In this document: positions 19,869 through 32,600 of the stretch, in pieces
How the letters are laid out: each line of letters starts with the position of its first letter
How positions within the stretch are numbered: position 1 is the first letter of the stretch
Source: Fragilaria crotonensis
Taxonomy: Eukaryota > Bacillariophyta > Fragilariophyceae > Fragilariales > Fragilariaceae
Length of the DNA: 43,670 nt
Reading direction: 5' to 3'
Assembly: GCA_022925895.1 (NCBI GenBank)
Contig: JAKSYS010000531.1
Location: forward strand, 1-43,670
Made by a program: the position numbers and the translations under genes
The notes under the pieces: model-generated
Database searches by the model: none
What the model saw: only the letters and a program-made list of their open reading frames with translations
What the model was told of the DNA's origin: nothing

Positions 19869-21118
19869 CTAGACACTTTCGTTAACTTTTCTTGTAGCCC
19901 GTCCGTTTCTAACGAAAGCAGATGGCACTTCTAGCATAATTGAATCCGCCTGAAATGACATTGGCACCAGGCGAAGCTTCCACCCAGCGGGTTGAGTCCC
20001 CAGGTCAACTTTCTTGTTTCGATATTGAGGTAACGGAAAGAACTTCCAGCCTCCCGCAACGGGCAATGCGTCATGCCCCTCTTGCAACGTCGGGACGACA
20101 ATATCATGCAGAAACCTCACGTATCGTTTGCTAGCTTCCTTTTTAGCTGGTGGATGCGTTATTTCCGAGGATTCATTTCCCTTGCACTCACTGCCGTTTT
20201 GGAAGAAACCATTCACTAGCACAGAAGCAGCAGTCTTTTCAGCTGTCTGTTCAGTCTCAGTGCTGAATCGAAGCTTTTTGCCATTCCTTGAGGCATCCCC
20301 CGCTAAACTGCCTGCACTGTCCATAAGCTCTGCAGCCCTTTTAGCTCCAGATAACTCCGATCTCCCAGACGACAGTTCGAGCAAACAAGATGCACCGATG
20401 GCGTCGTGGTTTTGGCATATCATCACGGGCGTGTGGTCTTTAATATCGCGACGTCCTTGCGCCTGTCGAGAAGGGCCAATCCCGTCACGAGATCTCGCGT
20501 ATGCCCATTCAGTAATCATCTCGCGTTTTTTACCTACTGGAGTTACCATCTCAACGTAGTCCATTATTGCAATACCTTCCCTCTTCAGCTGATTCCTTGT
20601 TTTAAGATTCAAGTCAAGATGCTTCTGCACCAACCCTGATCGGTCTCGAAGAGAATGTCCGACCTGCAAAGGAGAAAATTGTGAGGCTTCTGAGGACTGC
20701 GCTGGTGGCTCAATTCTACGAGTAGAATCCACGCTTCAAACCTTACCTTCATTTTCGTCGCACTGTACGTGATCTCTGCAAATATTCCTCTCTTGTCTCG
20801 CTTCAGAAAGCGATATCCTGCTGCTAGTGCAATATCGATGACGGAGCGGACGAGACCGGTTTTAAAGCTGCGGGATCTACTATCAACGTACTCCTGAATA
20901 AACATGTCCACAAGTCGTCGAAAGCGTCTATTCCCAATGAAGTTGTACATATTGTGCCCCCGACCGATCAATATGTCTCGGTCTCCTGGTCGTACCAGAT
21001 AACTCGATTCTGAGCGAGGAGATTTCTCCATCGTGCAATTTGTGCTGTCAGGCACGTCGAGGCATTCGCTGCTGTTGATTCGTGTGATTTTTGTGACACT
21101 GATGTACGAAAGGACCAC
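19869..21118 (-). CDS. DUF6824-domain protein (diatom-expanded family)
   Basis: Function unknown; the domain is abundant in diatom genomes. Exon 1 ends at 20747 (donor GTAAGG) and exon 2 runs 20663-19869 (acceptor TTTGCAG), a phase-0 intron of 83 bases. From the ATG at 21031 the protein is about 359 residues; an in-frame ATG at 21118 would add 29. The domain occupies the first 100 residues: GDRDILIGRGHNMYNFIGNR, FRRLVDMFIQEYVDSRSRSF, AGYRFLKRDKRGIFAEIT, and across the splice ATKMK/VGHSLRDR, with the expected GRG, GN-R and RFLK pattern. The remainder is Ser/Glu-rich and of low complexity. It carries a second conserved-looking block near the C-terminus (YVRFLHDIVVPTLQEGHDAL, GGWKFFPLP). A regulatory, possibly DNA-binding, role is speculative. 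Confidence 0.8.
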
Positions 21119-22146
21119 GAAAGTAGTTTCGATGTGTTCAGAAAATTGGTACCTGGTAACACCGACGATACAATGCTTGTATTCAAATACATATGCATGT
21201 ACCAGAGTTTACATCAATGTGTTTACGATTACAGTAGTCTATCATGCAAAAAAACACCGAGGTCGTGTGTACCACTACCTGGTACAAGTACCACTGTTTA
21301 CATGAAGGATTCAGTTTGAATGTACAATGCACGGAGTACTGAACCATAAAGCATATGTCTACTAGAGTACAAGTATCTGGTATTGTTAGCCGTATGCTAT
21401 GGTACACGGTATGTATGTTCGTGAAGAAAAGTATGCATACGTCACACAGGACGCACCCGCAAAGGGACGGAACTTTGGCATGACCCATAACCCATATCTC
21501 ATATCATGCAGAACGTGCTGTCTGCTGACTGCATAGAATTGGAACTAGTAGGGGTCTACTTCTTGGTTAATAAGAATACGGACTACACGTATGTCATACC
21601 TTTGCACATGGATACCTATGACATAGTAGAATCGGTGTATGGGATCCTATGTACGACTGACCGAAGCGAACGATGCGTACATGTACCAGAACTCTTAGTT
21701 GCAGAATACAGTAGAAGCCACTATCACCTGCGAAGGCAAAAGAACGAACTTGCGCGAGCAAGGCTGCAAAATTGAGGATCATAAACTAGATGCGATTGGT
21801 TTTTCTACCAGGTACAAGTACCGTGTTCGTAGTACAATTATTAACATAAGTTGTTGCGTTCCCGGTTCCGGGCGCCAGTGCTCCGCGGCAAAAAAACGAT
21901 TGTTGAGTCTATTTAATTTTTCATACAGACGTCGACAGGGATCATGAACCGTTTCGAATTCGTGCGCATGAAACTGCACCATCGTTGACTTTCGGAAACG
22001 TCAATTTGCGAACACGAAACACTGACGCACCTTCATAATTTTACTTTGTTGAGTAAAAGGCAGCAAGCATCCTGAGAACAACAGCGAAGTCATATTACGA
22101 TATAGCCTTCAATTTAGTTTATGGGCAAGGGTACCAGGTACCCTTA
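21119..22146. other. Intergenic region rich in GTAC palindromes
   Basis: About 1 kb without a supported gene. TACAAGTAC occurs at 21283-21291 and 21813-21821, GGTACCAGGTACC-type sequence at about 22130-22142, and many GTAC sites lie between. The short frames here (for example 21506-21775) show no domain. Confidence 0.4.
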
Positions 22147-24960
22147 CTAACCTTCGGACCTCATGTCGTACAGCCCGACCAAATGGTCATGCTTCTGTTT
22201 ACAAAGTGGTACGGTCATAGTACACAAGTCGGTAGGATGCACTTGGCCAAACGCTACACACTTCTTGCACTGCATGGAAACATGATAAATTGGACTTTTT
22301 CCTTGAAATTGACTTGGGTTTGGATGACTGACATGTTGTAACAATAGATTAAATGGTCTTCTAAATTGAACATCCTCATTATGTACACGATAGTTTTGAT
22401 TGTTGCCTGCTTCTTCAACAACCATGATATGACAGAAGACATGTTGAGGTTGATTAGGAAACCAGTTTGTGATCGCCTTGTATGTTGATCATGTGTGATT
22501 GGAGTCTACAAAGAGTTGTACATCCACATCCTTCCCTTGGGGTGGAACTTCATTCGGTGTGATTGACTCTCTCATGTAACCATAAAATGATACCTTTAAA
22601 AAAGACAAATCTGATTATATAGGTTGACCTCTGGTAGGAACTTTTCCAAGGATAAACAAAGTACCTAGCCATGGCAGATTTCTCCTATTGGTGATAGTGC
22701 AAAGAATTCTGGGATTGATTATGACAATGGTTGGGAGATTGTCCACGGTAGTGGGTGGCCATACACCAATCATACTTGGTAGCATATTTCTAGCTGTGTT
22801 GGGTGGAAATCAAGGGTGTGGAGGAGTGCAGGTGGATTGTTCCCTAAGCATTGGACAAGGAATCATGTATTGGCTGCTAGTAAACCATTTTTGTGTTTTT
22901 CCACCTTTGGGGTATGCAGCTGGAGCTGACTTAGCTTCCTGTTCCAGCCATTGCCATCAGAGGGGCAAGTTGCGGCATTAGTGTTGATCTGGTAGTTTAC
23001 GACAGTTTGCTAGTATAAGAAAATGTGGATCCAGTGGGGACAGCCAAGGGATGCTACAGTTTTGTTGAACTGTCATCCCAAGTCAATTTGCTGCACACAA
23101 CAAAGTGGTTCATGAATGACAAACTTTAATCAAGTCATGCATGTACTTACTATGATGCATCACATGGATAGAAGAGATAGGTGTCAGAGTCTGCTTTGCC
23201 AAAATAGTACCAATGAACTTGTTGTTGGATTTCTGATGATGTGGTGGTCAGCTGTTGGTGTGCCTCATGCTGATTCACATCACAGAACTTGCACAAAACT
23301 TGGGAAGAGCAAAAGAAATGCAACTCATCAGTTGCCTTGCAAAAGCAGGCATGGGCTGTCATTTGAACAAATAACCACCCAGACATAGTACAATATGGAA
23401 TAAGAAGACAATGAAAAAGTAGTAGTAGTCTCTAGAGGTAAGGAAACAAAATCCCACACAACAAAGCACAATTTTCAAGTGATGGAGACATGCTTTTCTA
23501 CAAGAAATATCTTTAGCGCTCACCATCTTTTCTGCAATTTGCTGCACTTCATTTTGATCATAAGATTGAGCCCAAGCACTGGTGTTCAAGTCATCAAACT
23601 TTGCAAATGCGTGCCTGGTCTTGAAGGTCAGCAATTCGTTGACGGACCTGACGGTTATCTTCTGCTTGTTTGGTCAGGGAGCAAATTGACTCATAGTAAA
23701 GAGCACAGATGTCATGGATGATGTTCATCATGTTGCTGTTAATGTTGTGGACCATCAGCCAGTGGCATGGTTGCTTGTGGCACTTGCTGGAGCTGATGAT
23801 ATATCCAATGCACCAACATAATCATCAAGTTGCTGAAGACTTGACTGCATCTGTTGGTGAAGATCACCAGCTAACTCCCAGAAGTAGAGAAAACAAGATG
23901 GCTTCCCATTATGAAATGAGGCTCAATTCTGCAGTGCACATTCAGAACGGGTTGTCAGCAATCCAAATCTGACGGAGGATGTGTCAAATATGATATAGTA
24001 ATCCTCGGGATCCTCATGTTCATTATCATCGCCAGCATGCCTTCCCGCCTTGGCTTGTCCACGCTTATCCCAGTTCTGAATGATTCCTAGACGGTTGGAC
24101 CAAATGGAGGCCAAAACATCCTCTAGTACCTTCTCTGGAGTGGCTTACATCAGTGCAGTAACTTCACGATCATGCTGAGAACAGTTAGTAGGGATTGCAA
24201 AATTTTTATGGCATCCTGATAGTTGTGCAACTGGATTGAAAAATTCATCATTTCACCTATCAGAGATTAGCTCAAATGCAGTTGGAGGTCTTACAAACTG
24301 AATTCCCTGCAGCATCAATTTCAAGATGAATCCTTGCATTTGCACGCTGAAGAAAAGCAGACTTGATATCATCCTGGGTGAGGCACATAGATAACTGCAT
24401 GTATGGAATAAGACCTTGCCACTATCTACTACCAGCAGATTGACAACGTGCTTCTTCTGCTGTTCTTGCTGGGCACTCAAAACAATTTCTCAAGTCTGTT
24501 TAGCTACCTGCCTTGTGTGGGTCCAGGACACCAGGGTGTTCTTGAAGCCATTCAATCTAGTAGTACGTGGTGCAACTCCAGCAGTTTGTGGGCTAGTAGC
24601 TGTGGTGGACACGATCCATGACACTGGACACAAGTTTGCTACGCCAGCACATTTCACCTGCATATTCAATTCTTGCGGGCTTAATGTCTTGTTTCTTGAC
24701 AGATTGCCATGGCTTGGCATCAAGATCAAACACCAGAGTCCCTCTTTCTGCTGGAAGGCCAGAAACAACTGCCTTTTAGCATTTGAAATAATGTTTTCAT
24801 CATGATCGTCTGCACTGTCATTGCAATCATCAGCTAGATCAGGCTGAAGACAACAACTCACCTCTTGCAGACTGCTCATCGCAGTTGGAAAGAAACGAAA
24901 CAAACCTTCATGAGCGAATACATGTGACAATTGTAGCAATAGGCTATAAATGTTCAAAAC
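22147..24960 (-). mobile_element. Strongly CpG-depleted retroelement relic, Ty1/copia-like
   Basis: On the minus strand around 22300-22580, in changing frames, I read VQLFVDSNH, then THDQHTRRSQTGFLINLN, then SVISWLLKKQATIKTIVY. This matches the order and spacing of the copia RNase H region (VDADHAGD..TRRSRTGF..YLN, PI.WFSKKQ..VETS). Further upstream (toward 23120) a fragment SKYMHDLIKVC resembles the copia KYVQEAVRN segment. Other pieces up to 24960 look like old coding sequence but are unassigned. No long terminal repeats were found. The block from 23041 to about 23515 contains no CpG at all. The element is dead. Copia assignment is moderately supported for the RNase H part and weak for the rest. 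Confidence 0.5.
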
Positions 24961-26696
24961 TTCCAACTTCAATGTTGGGGCATGGTGACATAATGGATTT
25001 TGAAGTTTCGAACATTCATCTCAATACATTGGTCATGAATGTTTCGAAACTTCAAAACTTTGATGTTTTGTTAGAGTTGGTACAAGTACTACGTCCCGTT
25101 ATATTGTTGCATTATGCTACTACTACATACAAAATACAAAATACAATATGCCATAGCAAGATTATTCTGATGGAAGTACCGTTCGGAGCATTCGAGTACA
25201 GTACTGGTCCTAGTCTTGAGTCTTGAGGTCAACGGCGGTTTGCGAGGCAGCCAAACTTCATATGCTATTCCGTTGGGAGTTGGCGGTCTGGAGTGTGGAT
25301 ACAATAGTGGGTCCGGAATTGTACGACATTTTAAAGAGTTGAGTTTAAGATCGTTCTTCGGACGCTCAAGATCGGGCCGACTGTATATAAGGTAACCGTC
25401 GTTAAAGTACTTTGAGCTGTGAGTGCAGACGGAAGCGAAGGTTGAATGTTAGGTCTATGGTACAAGCATAAACATAGTACCTGGACTAGAAAAATTATTC
25501 GCTGTATCGGCACACTTCATACACAACTTCTAACGGCAGCAAATTGAAGATCTCATAAAGGGCTTTCTTTTCAGCTACTCAAAGCAGTGATACAGTGTAT
25601 ATTGATGGAGTTATGAGTGGTCTAATTTTATTTTTCGAGATTTTTTTAAACATAGTAACTGGACATTCAGTCACTAGTGTGGCAAATTGAGTCCCTTTTG
25701 ACAATCTCAAGTCGGAACAGGTTTTTCTTCACGTTACAAATACATCGGAAGGGTCTATTCTAGGAGTCTGCCATCTTGGAATTTATCTATTCAGCAATGA
25801 TTACATTCGAATTGCAGTTGACATGGACAGCAGGAATATTTCGTGGTTCGTAATTGAACGCATGCTTTTGCGACCGTAAATGCGATTAAATTAGTAGCAT
25901 GTAATTTTTTGTATGGAAGGTGCCGTAGGATTAAAAAATTGCGACGTGAACGCACTTCTATAATCAAAATTGACTTTGACCATGTTGACTTTGAAGCGGC
26001 CGCAAGAAATGCAAAAGTTGGATATTTGACTGCAAATTTGACAGAATATTAGATTACCGGCATACCAACAAGTACTAACAGTGTAATAGAAGCAGTACTG
26101 ACGTTCGTTGCTTTGACATGATACAAAATGTGCAATTTAATTACAAGCGAAAGTTTACATTCCCAAAAAAATCCAAAATTTTAACTCGCCCCATCTTTTG
26201 AACTGTCCCACCTAACCACAAACAAGCTACGGTAACCCCATATGTTTAAGGGCGTAGTACTACTCTCTAGTTAGTGAAATCGTCAATCTTCGTGCATGTA
26301 TGTGGTGAAATTAGCGGTTTCTAAATCCGTCCAGCTACTCTCGTAATTTTGGTTGTCCAGATACTATGTTTATGCGAGTACGACAAAAACGTGAGTAGGC
26401 GTTCAACGGCTCAAGATAGTGCATATGGCTTGTTTCGCTTCGTAGCAAAATATAGTGCAACTCGTGTAGGATCAGTACAAAATCCGTGACGTCTTCGTTT
26501 TATGCCAGGGGATGGCAGCCTCGCACATCGAAACAAGACGATCGAAACCACACCAAAAAAAGTTGTTCGGACCATGATATTGTAACGACAACTTCACCAA
26601 CTTACACTTCGTAACTGCCGAGCCTTTTGTTGCGACTGGATCAATAATATACTTCAAGGCAGAGTTTAACTTGCGAGGGTCGGCAGTTGAGACATA
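24961..26696. other. Intergenic AT-rich region
   Basis: No supported gene over 1.7 kb. TACAAGTAC is at 25081-25089. A duplicated phrase built on GTTTCGAAACTTC/GAAGTTTCGAAC sits around 25003-25060, forming a local inverted repeat. The rest is AT-rich. The far end may hold the unrecognised 5' part of the transposon that follows. Confidence 0.35.
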
Positions 26697-29600
26697 ATGA
26701 AGACGCTCGCAACGTATTATCAGTGTTGGCTTGAAATCACCAAGCAACAACGATACCGAGACAAATGGCTGTCAGACGAACTCTATTTCCGTGCAATCAA
26801 TGCCCAGTTTCCAACTCTCAAGGCCCTTGGATTCGATAGAGGCATGTTGAACAAAGCAATTTCATCATGCGAAGGCGCAACACTTGATGACTTCACAGAA
26901 TTGAATGATACTGGCCGATTCCGGAGGTCAGCCAAAGGCCTTGATATCTTCGGCAATCCAAAACGAAAGATCTGGGGATACTACGTAACAGATCCCGGAG
27001 GATTGGTCGAACGTCCGCCAGATGGAAAGAAATGTTTCTTGTCTCTGTTGCAAGACGCAGGAATAAATGATCGCTATAGTGTGGCACGTGGTTCATCGGA
27101 AATTGTGGATCTGACGACGGAAATTCATATCAATCGAGAGCAAAGAGGAAAGCTGAAGCAGGTGCAGCTGTTGCGGCACAATCTCCTGGTAGTCAGAAGA
27201 AAGCAAAGGCTTCTCAACTTGCTTCTGGATCTGATTCGGCAATTATCTCGGTAGAGAGCTACTGGGACAGTCCGGGGCAAAAAGCTCTTCCTTGGGAGCT
27301 CAACCGACAACCGAAGCGTTGTTGATGTTCTTCAGCAACGTATAGAAAGGCTGCAGCAAGTCAATAGAAGTCCTGACGGGTGGAGAGACCTCATTGATAA
27401 GCATGATGTAGACAATCTCTGTTCTCCGTATGATATCTTCATAATACGACAGCGATGCTCCATTCTTTGCTTAGCATATATCATGGCCTTGGAGGAGATG
27501 AACTCTGCTCGGTGGGTAGAAGATTGCTGCTCCCAGGCTGTCTATGATAGCAATAGGATGGGCATTGAAGCCGCAACCAGCAAGCTTACAGTTGCAGGCT
27601 GGAATATCCTACTGCGAGCGAATCGCGAGCACTTTCCGTTACCAGACCCGAAGATACATAAACAAAAGAAACCACTCCCTGATCTTCTAGAGTACTTCCG
27701 TGAAGAAATCACATTACCATGGATTGACTACTGTATTGGAAGCCTTGCTGACCTAACAGTGGAATCGGCACGTAACGAGCTGATCACTAAGATAATTCCT
27801 AACTATTGTTCGCAGGTGAATGACGATGACACGGAGGAGAATGCAACAAACGAGAACGGTGAATCTAGTACTACAATTAAAGACTGCTGCCCACTCCTTC
27901 AGACGTATCTAGATTCTCCTATCTCATTGACGACAACCTGGCGATGGCTTCGACGTCTCGGCTTTCATTACGACAGTCGCAAGAAATCCTTCTTTGTTGA
28001 TGGGCATGAGAGACCCAATGTCGTATTCCACCGGAACGAGTTCTGCACGAAATACCTATCGAAGCTTGAACCTCGAACCCATCGATGGATTCAAGTGAGA
28101 AGAGAAACTGTGGAAAAGTGGAAGTCAGAGAAAAGAATTTCAGACGACGTCGGAGGTCAAGGATATTCTTACCAAGAGCAGCCTTCGGGCAAAGAAATGA
28201 TTGAATTCCACGTGGACGATTTTGATTTTCTTCATTCGGTTGCGGAGGAAATGGGCTTTGGTATGTTTGGAGGGAACCTCAGCGTTCGCAAGCCGCTAGG
28301 TCTGAAACCACTGATGATCTTCGGCCAAGATGAAAGCGTGTTCAACCAGTTTCTGCTCAAATCACGCCAATGGGTTGGGCCACTAGGTCAACGTCCACTT
28401 TTGCCAAAGACGGACGGAATGAGCCTCATGCTCTCCGCAATTCAATCGCGTGAAACCGGATTCGAGTTCCGATCAGTCGGATTCAGATGGAAGAAATAAA
28501 TGAGACTCGTCGTGGTCATAACTATGTTGACCTTGATGCAGCGATTGCAGTTCATGGCCAAGTGTCCAAGAAAGACCTGGAAGAATCGCCATTTGTTGTG
28601 AGTTTCGGTGGGAGCAAACAACGAAGGGTATTGGACTTACAATCACATGAGCATGCAGTTTGAGGACTGCGTCGACTGCATCAAAGTTATATACCCCCAA
28701 TTTGACTTCGTTTTTCTGTTTGATCATTCGCAGGGACATTCAAAGAAATTGACGGGCGGTCTAGATGCTTACAGTATGAATAGAAGCTATGGAGGAGCAC
28801 AACCAATAATGCGTGAGTCAAAAATAAAGGAACACGATGGGTACCTCGGGATGCATGCTGCACGAACCTTAAACGTTGGCGACACACAATCTTTTGTGTT
28901 TACCTCGGAGGATGATGGTCCATTCTGGATGTCACCACAAGAACGGAACTTAACCGTGATGACCGCATACTCCCATCTCCGGCAGGCATTCCGCGAATGC
29001 GAAACAAAACCATCGCTGAACTCAAATCGGAGCTCGCTCCACTCAATATCTTGAGCAATCGCCGCCAATATCGCCTGACCGAATTACAACAGATTGCAAG
29101 GGATAACAATTTGGATCCAAAAGTGGAAAGGACAAGGGAGAAAAAGGTTGGTTAGGCCAGCCGAAAGGTCTCATGCAAGTCCTTTGGGAGCGAGGATGGA
29201 TAGATGAAGGCAATATTGACAAGTATACAATGGATATTGCGAAGGACAAGAATGATGGTGAAGATATGGAGGATGCCGAAAATTGGAGCTTAAAATATCT
29301 GATGGCATCGTGTCTTGACTTTGCTGAAGAGATGACAGCGTTGCAGCATGGACATGCACTTGGAGTTTCGGTCCTCATCACTCCAAAGTTCCACGCCGAA
29401 ATGGCCGGCGAGGGAATTGAATACAGTTGGGGGTGTCGAAGAGTGTCTACCGCAAAATGCCACTGGATTCTAAAAGGGAAAGACATCTTTCAAGGCGTTA
29501 GTGAAAGAATGTACAAGCAGAGATGTCCTCAAAACAGTGACAGTGCGAAAGCTTTCGACGGGCACGATCATACATATGTGCATACTTTGTCCTTCATCAA

Positions 29601-30032
29601 CAAAACCTGAACAGTTGCGAGGACAGTATTCCTACAGCACTCACCTTGCCTCGGATTGAACGCGTCAGGAAGGAATTCAAAACCCACCGAGCTGTAGTTG
29701 ACTTTGATGCTGGCTTTGTGCAAAGCTTTGTCTCGCCTGCAATAGAGGACGTTGTTCTGATGGCAGCAAAGAATGAAACGCCAGCAGCAGGAGTATAACG
29801 TCTGAGACGCTATCGGTACTTTCGGAAATGCAAGACCGATAAAGACGAATCTGTTCAACGTGCAGCTCACCTTCAATTATTCTCGTTGCTTCTTCATCGT
29901 TTCGGCCTCGTAGTGCAAATAGATGCGAATGAAACAGATTGTCGAAGATATAGATTTATGGATCATACCGAATTCTTGTTCTATTTTGAGGAGACTGCCG
30001 GAGGATTGGAGGCAGTTTCTCAGTTCAACTAA
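26697..30032 (+). pseudogene. D-D-E transposase (Tc1/mariner-related type with YDGHER-like motif), interrupted
   Basis: A dead or mis-sequenced transposase of about 1100 codons. An N-terminal part of unknown fold (DIFGNPKRKIWGYYVTDPGG, 26697-27250) comes first, then a coiled linker. The transposase proper begins at about 27480, with RWLRRLGFHYDSRKKSFFVD, GHERPNVVFHRNEF, first Asp in FGQDESVFNQFLL (about 28325), second Asp in FVFLFDHSQGHSKK (about 28720) and Glu in GEGIEYSWGC (about 29410). It ends FYFEETAGGLEAVSQFN. The family resembles transposases common in fungi. There is one in-frame TAG at 27252, and frame changes near 28495, 28605, 29000-29170, 29440 and 29590. CpG content is normal, so decay is recent. 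No convincing terminal repeats were found. Confidence 0.6.
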
Positions 30033-30619
30033 AATTTTAGAATACTGAGTCTACGTGCTCCTACCATATATTGCCTCATGGTGAAACAAGCCATACTTAC
30101 TGCATACGTGTCTTCCTTATTACAACAACAAGTACTGTACCGGTAGCATCGCCCTCGAAACTATGCATACAAGTCTACACGAGTGCTGCAAGATTGTACG
30201 TGTATGCACGAGGGTGAAACGTCGTGCAACATAGTCATATGAGTACAGTTCTTAAGTGAATCTGAATGTCTAACGAAGTATCTACCACAAGTTTTCTGTA
30301 TTCATACGTCCTATGTTATACCGATATGCCCTTCGTGAAACAGTTAGAGACGGTCGATGATTGAAGGAGAAGCACAGATTGCACTTAGCGATATCCGCCT
30401 ATGATTGGCACATGGTACATGGTTCATGTACTCACTTACACGTGCACCTATAGTCTATAGTCAAGAGCTGCTGTAGGGGAGTAAAGCAGACGAGAAACGA
30501 GAAATGAGCATGAAACATGAAACACTTCTAACGAAGGCCTTCTTGTACGAAACTTCTACTGAGGTTGTCGCTCTTTTGCTCGCAGTATAATACGTCCCTA
30601 TCACAAGGAAATCCCAACG
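30033..30619. other. Intergenic spacer / putative promoter of the 30620 gene
   Basis: About 590 bases with AAGTACTGTACCGGTA-type palindromes near 30135 and no supported gene. Confidence 0.35.
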
Positions 30620-31618
30620 ATGATGGATGTGAGCTGTGTTACTAGCGCAGAACCGCAGCGACAGTCTTCGCTGCTTCTGTTGAAAGTTGAGGGAAGAGAG
30701 TTCGATCTCACAAACCTTGTTCCAGCACGAAAGGTGAATGATTTGAGCGAACCATCGTTGTATCCAGCGAAAGCAGAGCTTCTGAAGTGTTCAGTTGAAG
30801 TTGAAGGAATCAACTCAACCGCTGATGGAAGGTCGCCTATGATTAGATCGCAAAGCTGTCGAGAAGCAGACAAGCTGCGACCATCGCTATACCCAAACCT
30901 TAAGGATTTGGACTTGTCTTTCGATACGCAAGACGTTGCTGACATCTTCAGCAGACTGTCACGTCGAAAATCCACTGGCACTCTATCAAGCCGGCCTCTA
31001 GATGACGTGAGCCAAGCAGACCTTTTGATGAAAGCCAAAATGAAGCTCACACCGACTTCGTCATTAAAATCCGACTCCGTATTTGACGAAGTGAGAAGCC
31101 CCAAGGCTGCGATGGCGTTCCTCTCGAGAGCTCCTGATCCACCGCTATCTTATTCTATCAACAGAGAATTACCGCACCGACAATCAGAAATGATGCACGA
31201 TGCCGTCAACGAATCGTTGCCAGGCGCTTTATACGCCAATACATCAACGCAGCATGGCCACTCTGTCACTATTGAGCGCCACCGCTGGTCTCCTGAACGA
31301 GAAGTAAGATCAACGACCTTTGGACAAGTCCAACATTCACCACGAGCTACCAGCCCTCTCCATAAGATCGAAGTTGCTCCAGGGTTCGTTATGGATCTCC
31401 GTGGAGCGCATGAGACCGTTCAGGCTGTAGAGTCTGGAGTTGCCGCCTCCGTGCCATGTGCCTGGTGTGATGTCTGCCTGCTGTGTGTCCCTGATGCGGA
31501 AGCAGTGATTTGCCCGGATTGTCGAGTGCTTACTCCAGTGGTGGAGGAGGAAGGGAGAACAAAGTATCTGATGAGAAGAGGAGTCGGACTTGGTCTCAAG
31601 GACGATCCAGTTGATTGA
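30620..31618 (+). CDS. Hypothetical protein with C-terminal Cys cluster, diatom type
   Basis: A 332-residue single-exon protein of unknown function. The N-terminal two thirds are Ser-rich and apparently disordered, with repeated phrases such as PSLYPAKAELL and PSLYPNLKDL about 50 residues apart. The C-terminal 90 residues form the conserved-looking part: FVMDLRGAHETVQAVESGVA, then CAWCDVCLLCVPDAEAVICPDCR. That is a CxxC-xx-C...C-xx-C arrangement likely to bind zinc. Similar modules (RGSxETWxAI followed by C-x-C and CPxCR) occur in many uncharacterised diatom proteins. I cite that from general familiarity, not a search. The start is the first of two adjacent ATGs, in a C-A-ACG-ATG context. Confidence 0.7.
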   Translation: MMDVSCVTSAEPQRQSSLLLLKVEGREFDLTNLVPARKVNDLSEPSLYPAKAELLKCSVEVEGINSTADGRSPMIRSQSCREADKLRPSLYPNLKDLDLSFDTQDVADIFSRLSRRKSTGTLSSRPLDDVSQADLLMKAKMKLTPTSSLKSDSVFDEVRSPKAAMAFLSRAPDPPLSYSINRELPHRQSEMMHDAVNESLPGALYANTSTQHGHSVTIERHRWSPEREVRSTTFGQVQHSPRATSPLHKIEVAPGFVMDLRGAHETVQAVESGVAASVPCAWCDVCLLCVPDAEAVICPDCRVLTPVVEEEGRTKYLMRRGVGLGLKDDPVD

Positions 31619-32600
31619 AAGGTTGAACAGCGTACTCGAGCTGAAACGCGGTGATATCTCTAAAAAAGTTGTCAATGACTTCATGAAGATGCCACCATCA
31701 TTGAGACTCCCACAACAGCCCTCCCTTAAATTTTCGCCAACCAGCAATTCGGGCTTCGGGAAGCGATATGACCCCAGTTTAAAACAGATTCGTCGGATGC
31801 GTCGTGCACTGTGCCGAAGTACATTGTTACTCCAGCTGCCATGCGAGTCGAGTACTACATTCCTTTTGTCAGATAATGCATGTTAGGTTTTTGTTTATAA
31901 AGTACTTCTGATGACCAATGAAAGTTCTGATCTATGTACTCCGAGATACGAGTACAACTTAAATGGTCAATGATTGACGCGAAGATGAACGAATTTGATA
32001 GGGTTCAATATCTGCAGCGGGAATTGTCGCGTGCACTGAGTACGTCATACTGACTGCCTGTTCCTGATGCGTCCTGACGCCTCTGCACCCTTATTCAAAG
32101 GACGGCGTCTTTTATTTCCAAGTTCGCTGCATAAAGTAGAATCTAACACATGGCCACAACCCACAACCCATCAACTTCGAAAAAGTTCAGCCACTTTTCA
32201 GTTTATCTATCGCGTATACAACCACAAGAGATCAGCCATTTGGCGAGCCTACTCGTCGATCACTTACCTGCAGGACTCTGCGTTAAATCGAAATTAATTT
32301 TTATTTTTAGCTGAGCTGAATGCACTGTCGAACAAATTGATGTGTTCTTGCCCCGTGCTTAGTTATGCACAGAACGGAGCTGGAGTTTCCCAATGTCGTA
32401 TTTCTTGGCAAAGGTAGGAGCGAGGTAATCATTAAGGTCACCGTCGTCAGACCATTCTCATTTGGTATAACAAACAAACACTAGTAGTAGTGATTGCCTT
32501 GCGATAGTGGTAGTGCTGGGACTGACCGTTATTAAATCGGAACAAGCTACACACAAAGCATCGCAAACCTAAATTACAATACTCTCAATCGAAAAAACAC
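31619..32600. other. Convergent intergenic region
   Basis: About 1 kb between the hypothetical gene and the Rab11 3' end. An open frame at 31590-31886 overlaps the preceding gene and shows no domain, so it is not called. No other feature was recognised. Confidence 0.35.

Noticed and set aside
26150-30045. AAAATTTTA sequences near 26175 and 30032 as terminal inverted repeats of the D-D-E transposon
   Set aside because: The match is a short AT palindrome that would pair with itself anywhere; no target duplication is evident.
31590-31886. 98-codon plus-strand ORF after the Cys-cluster gene
   Set aside because: It overlaps the end of a better gene, has no domain, and begins at a start inside that gene.
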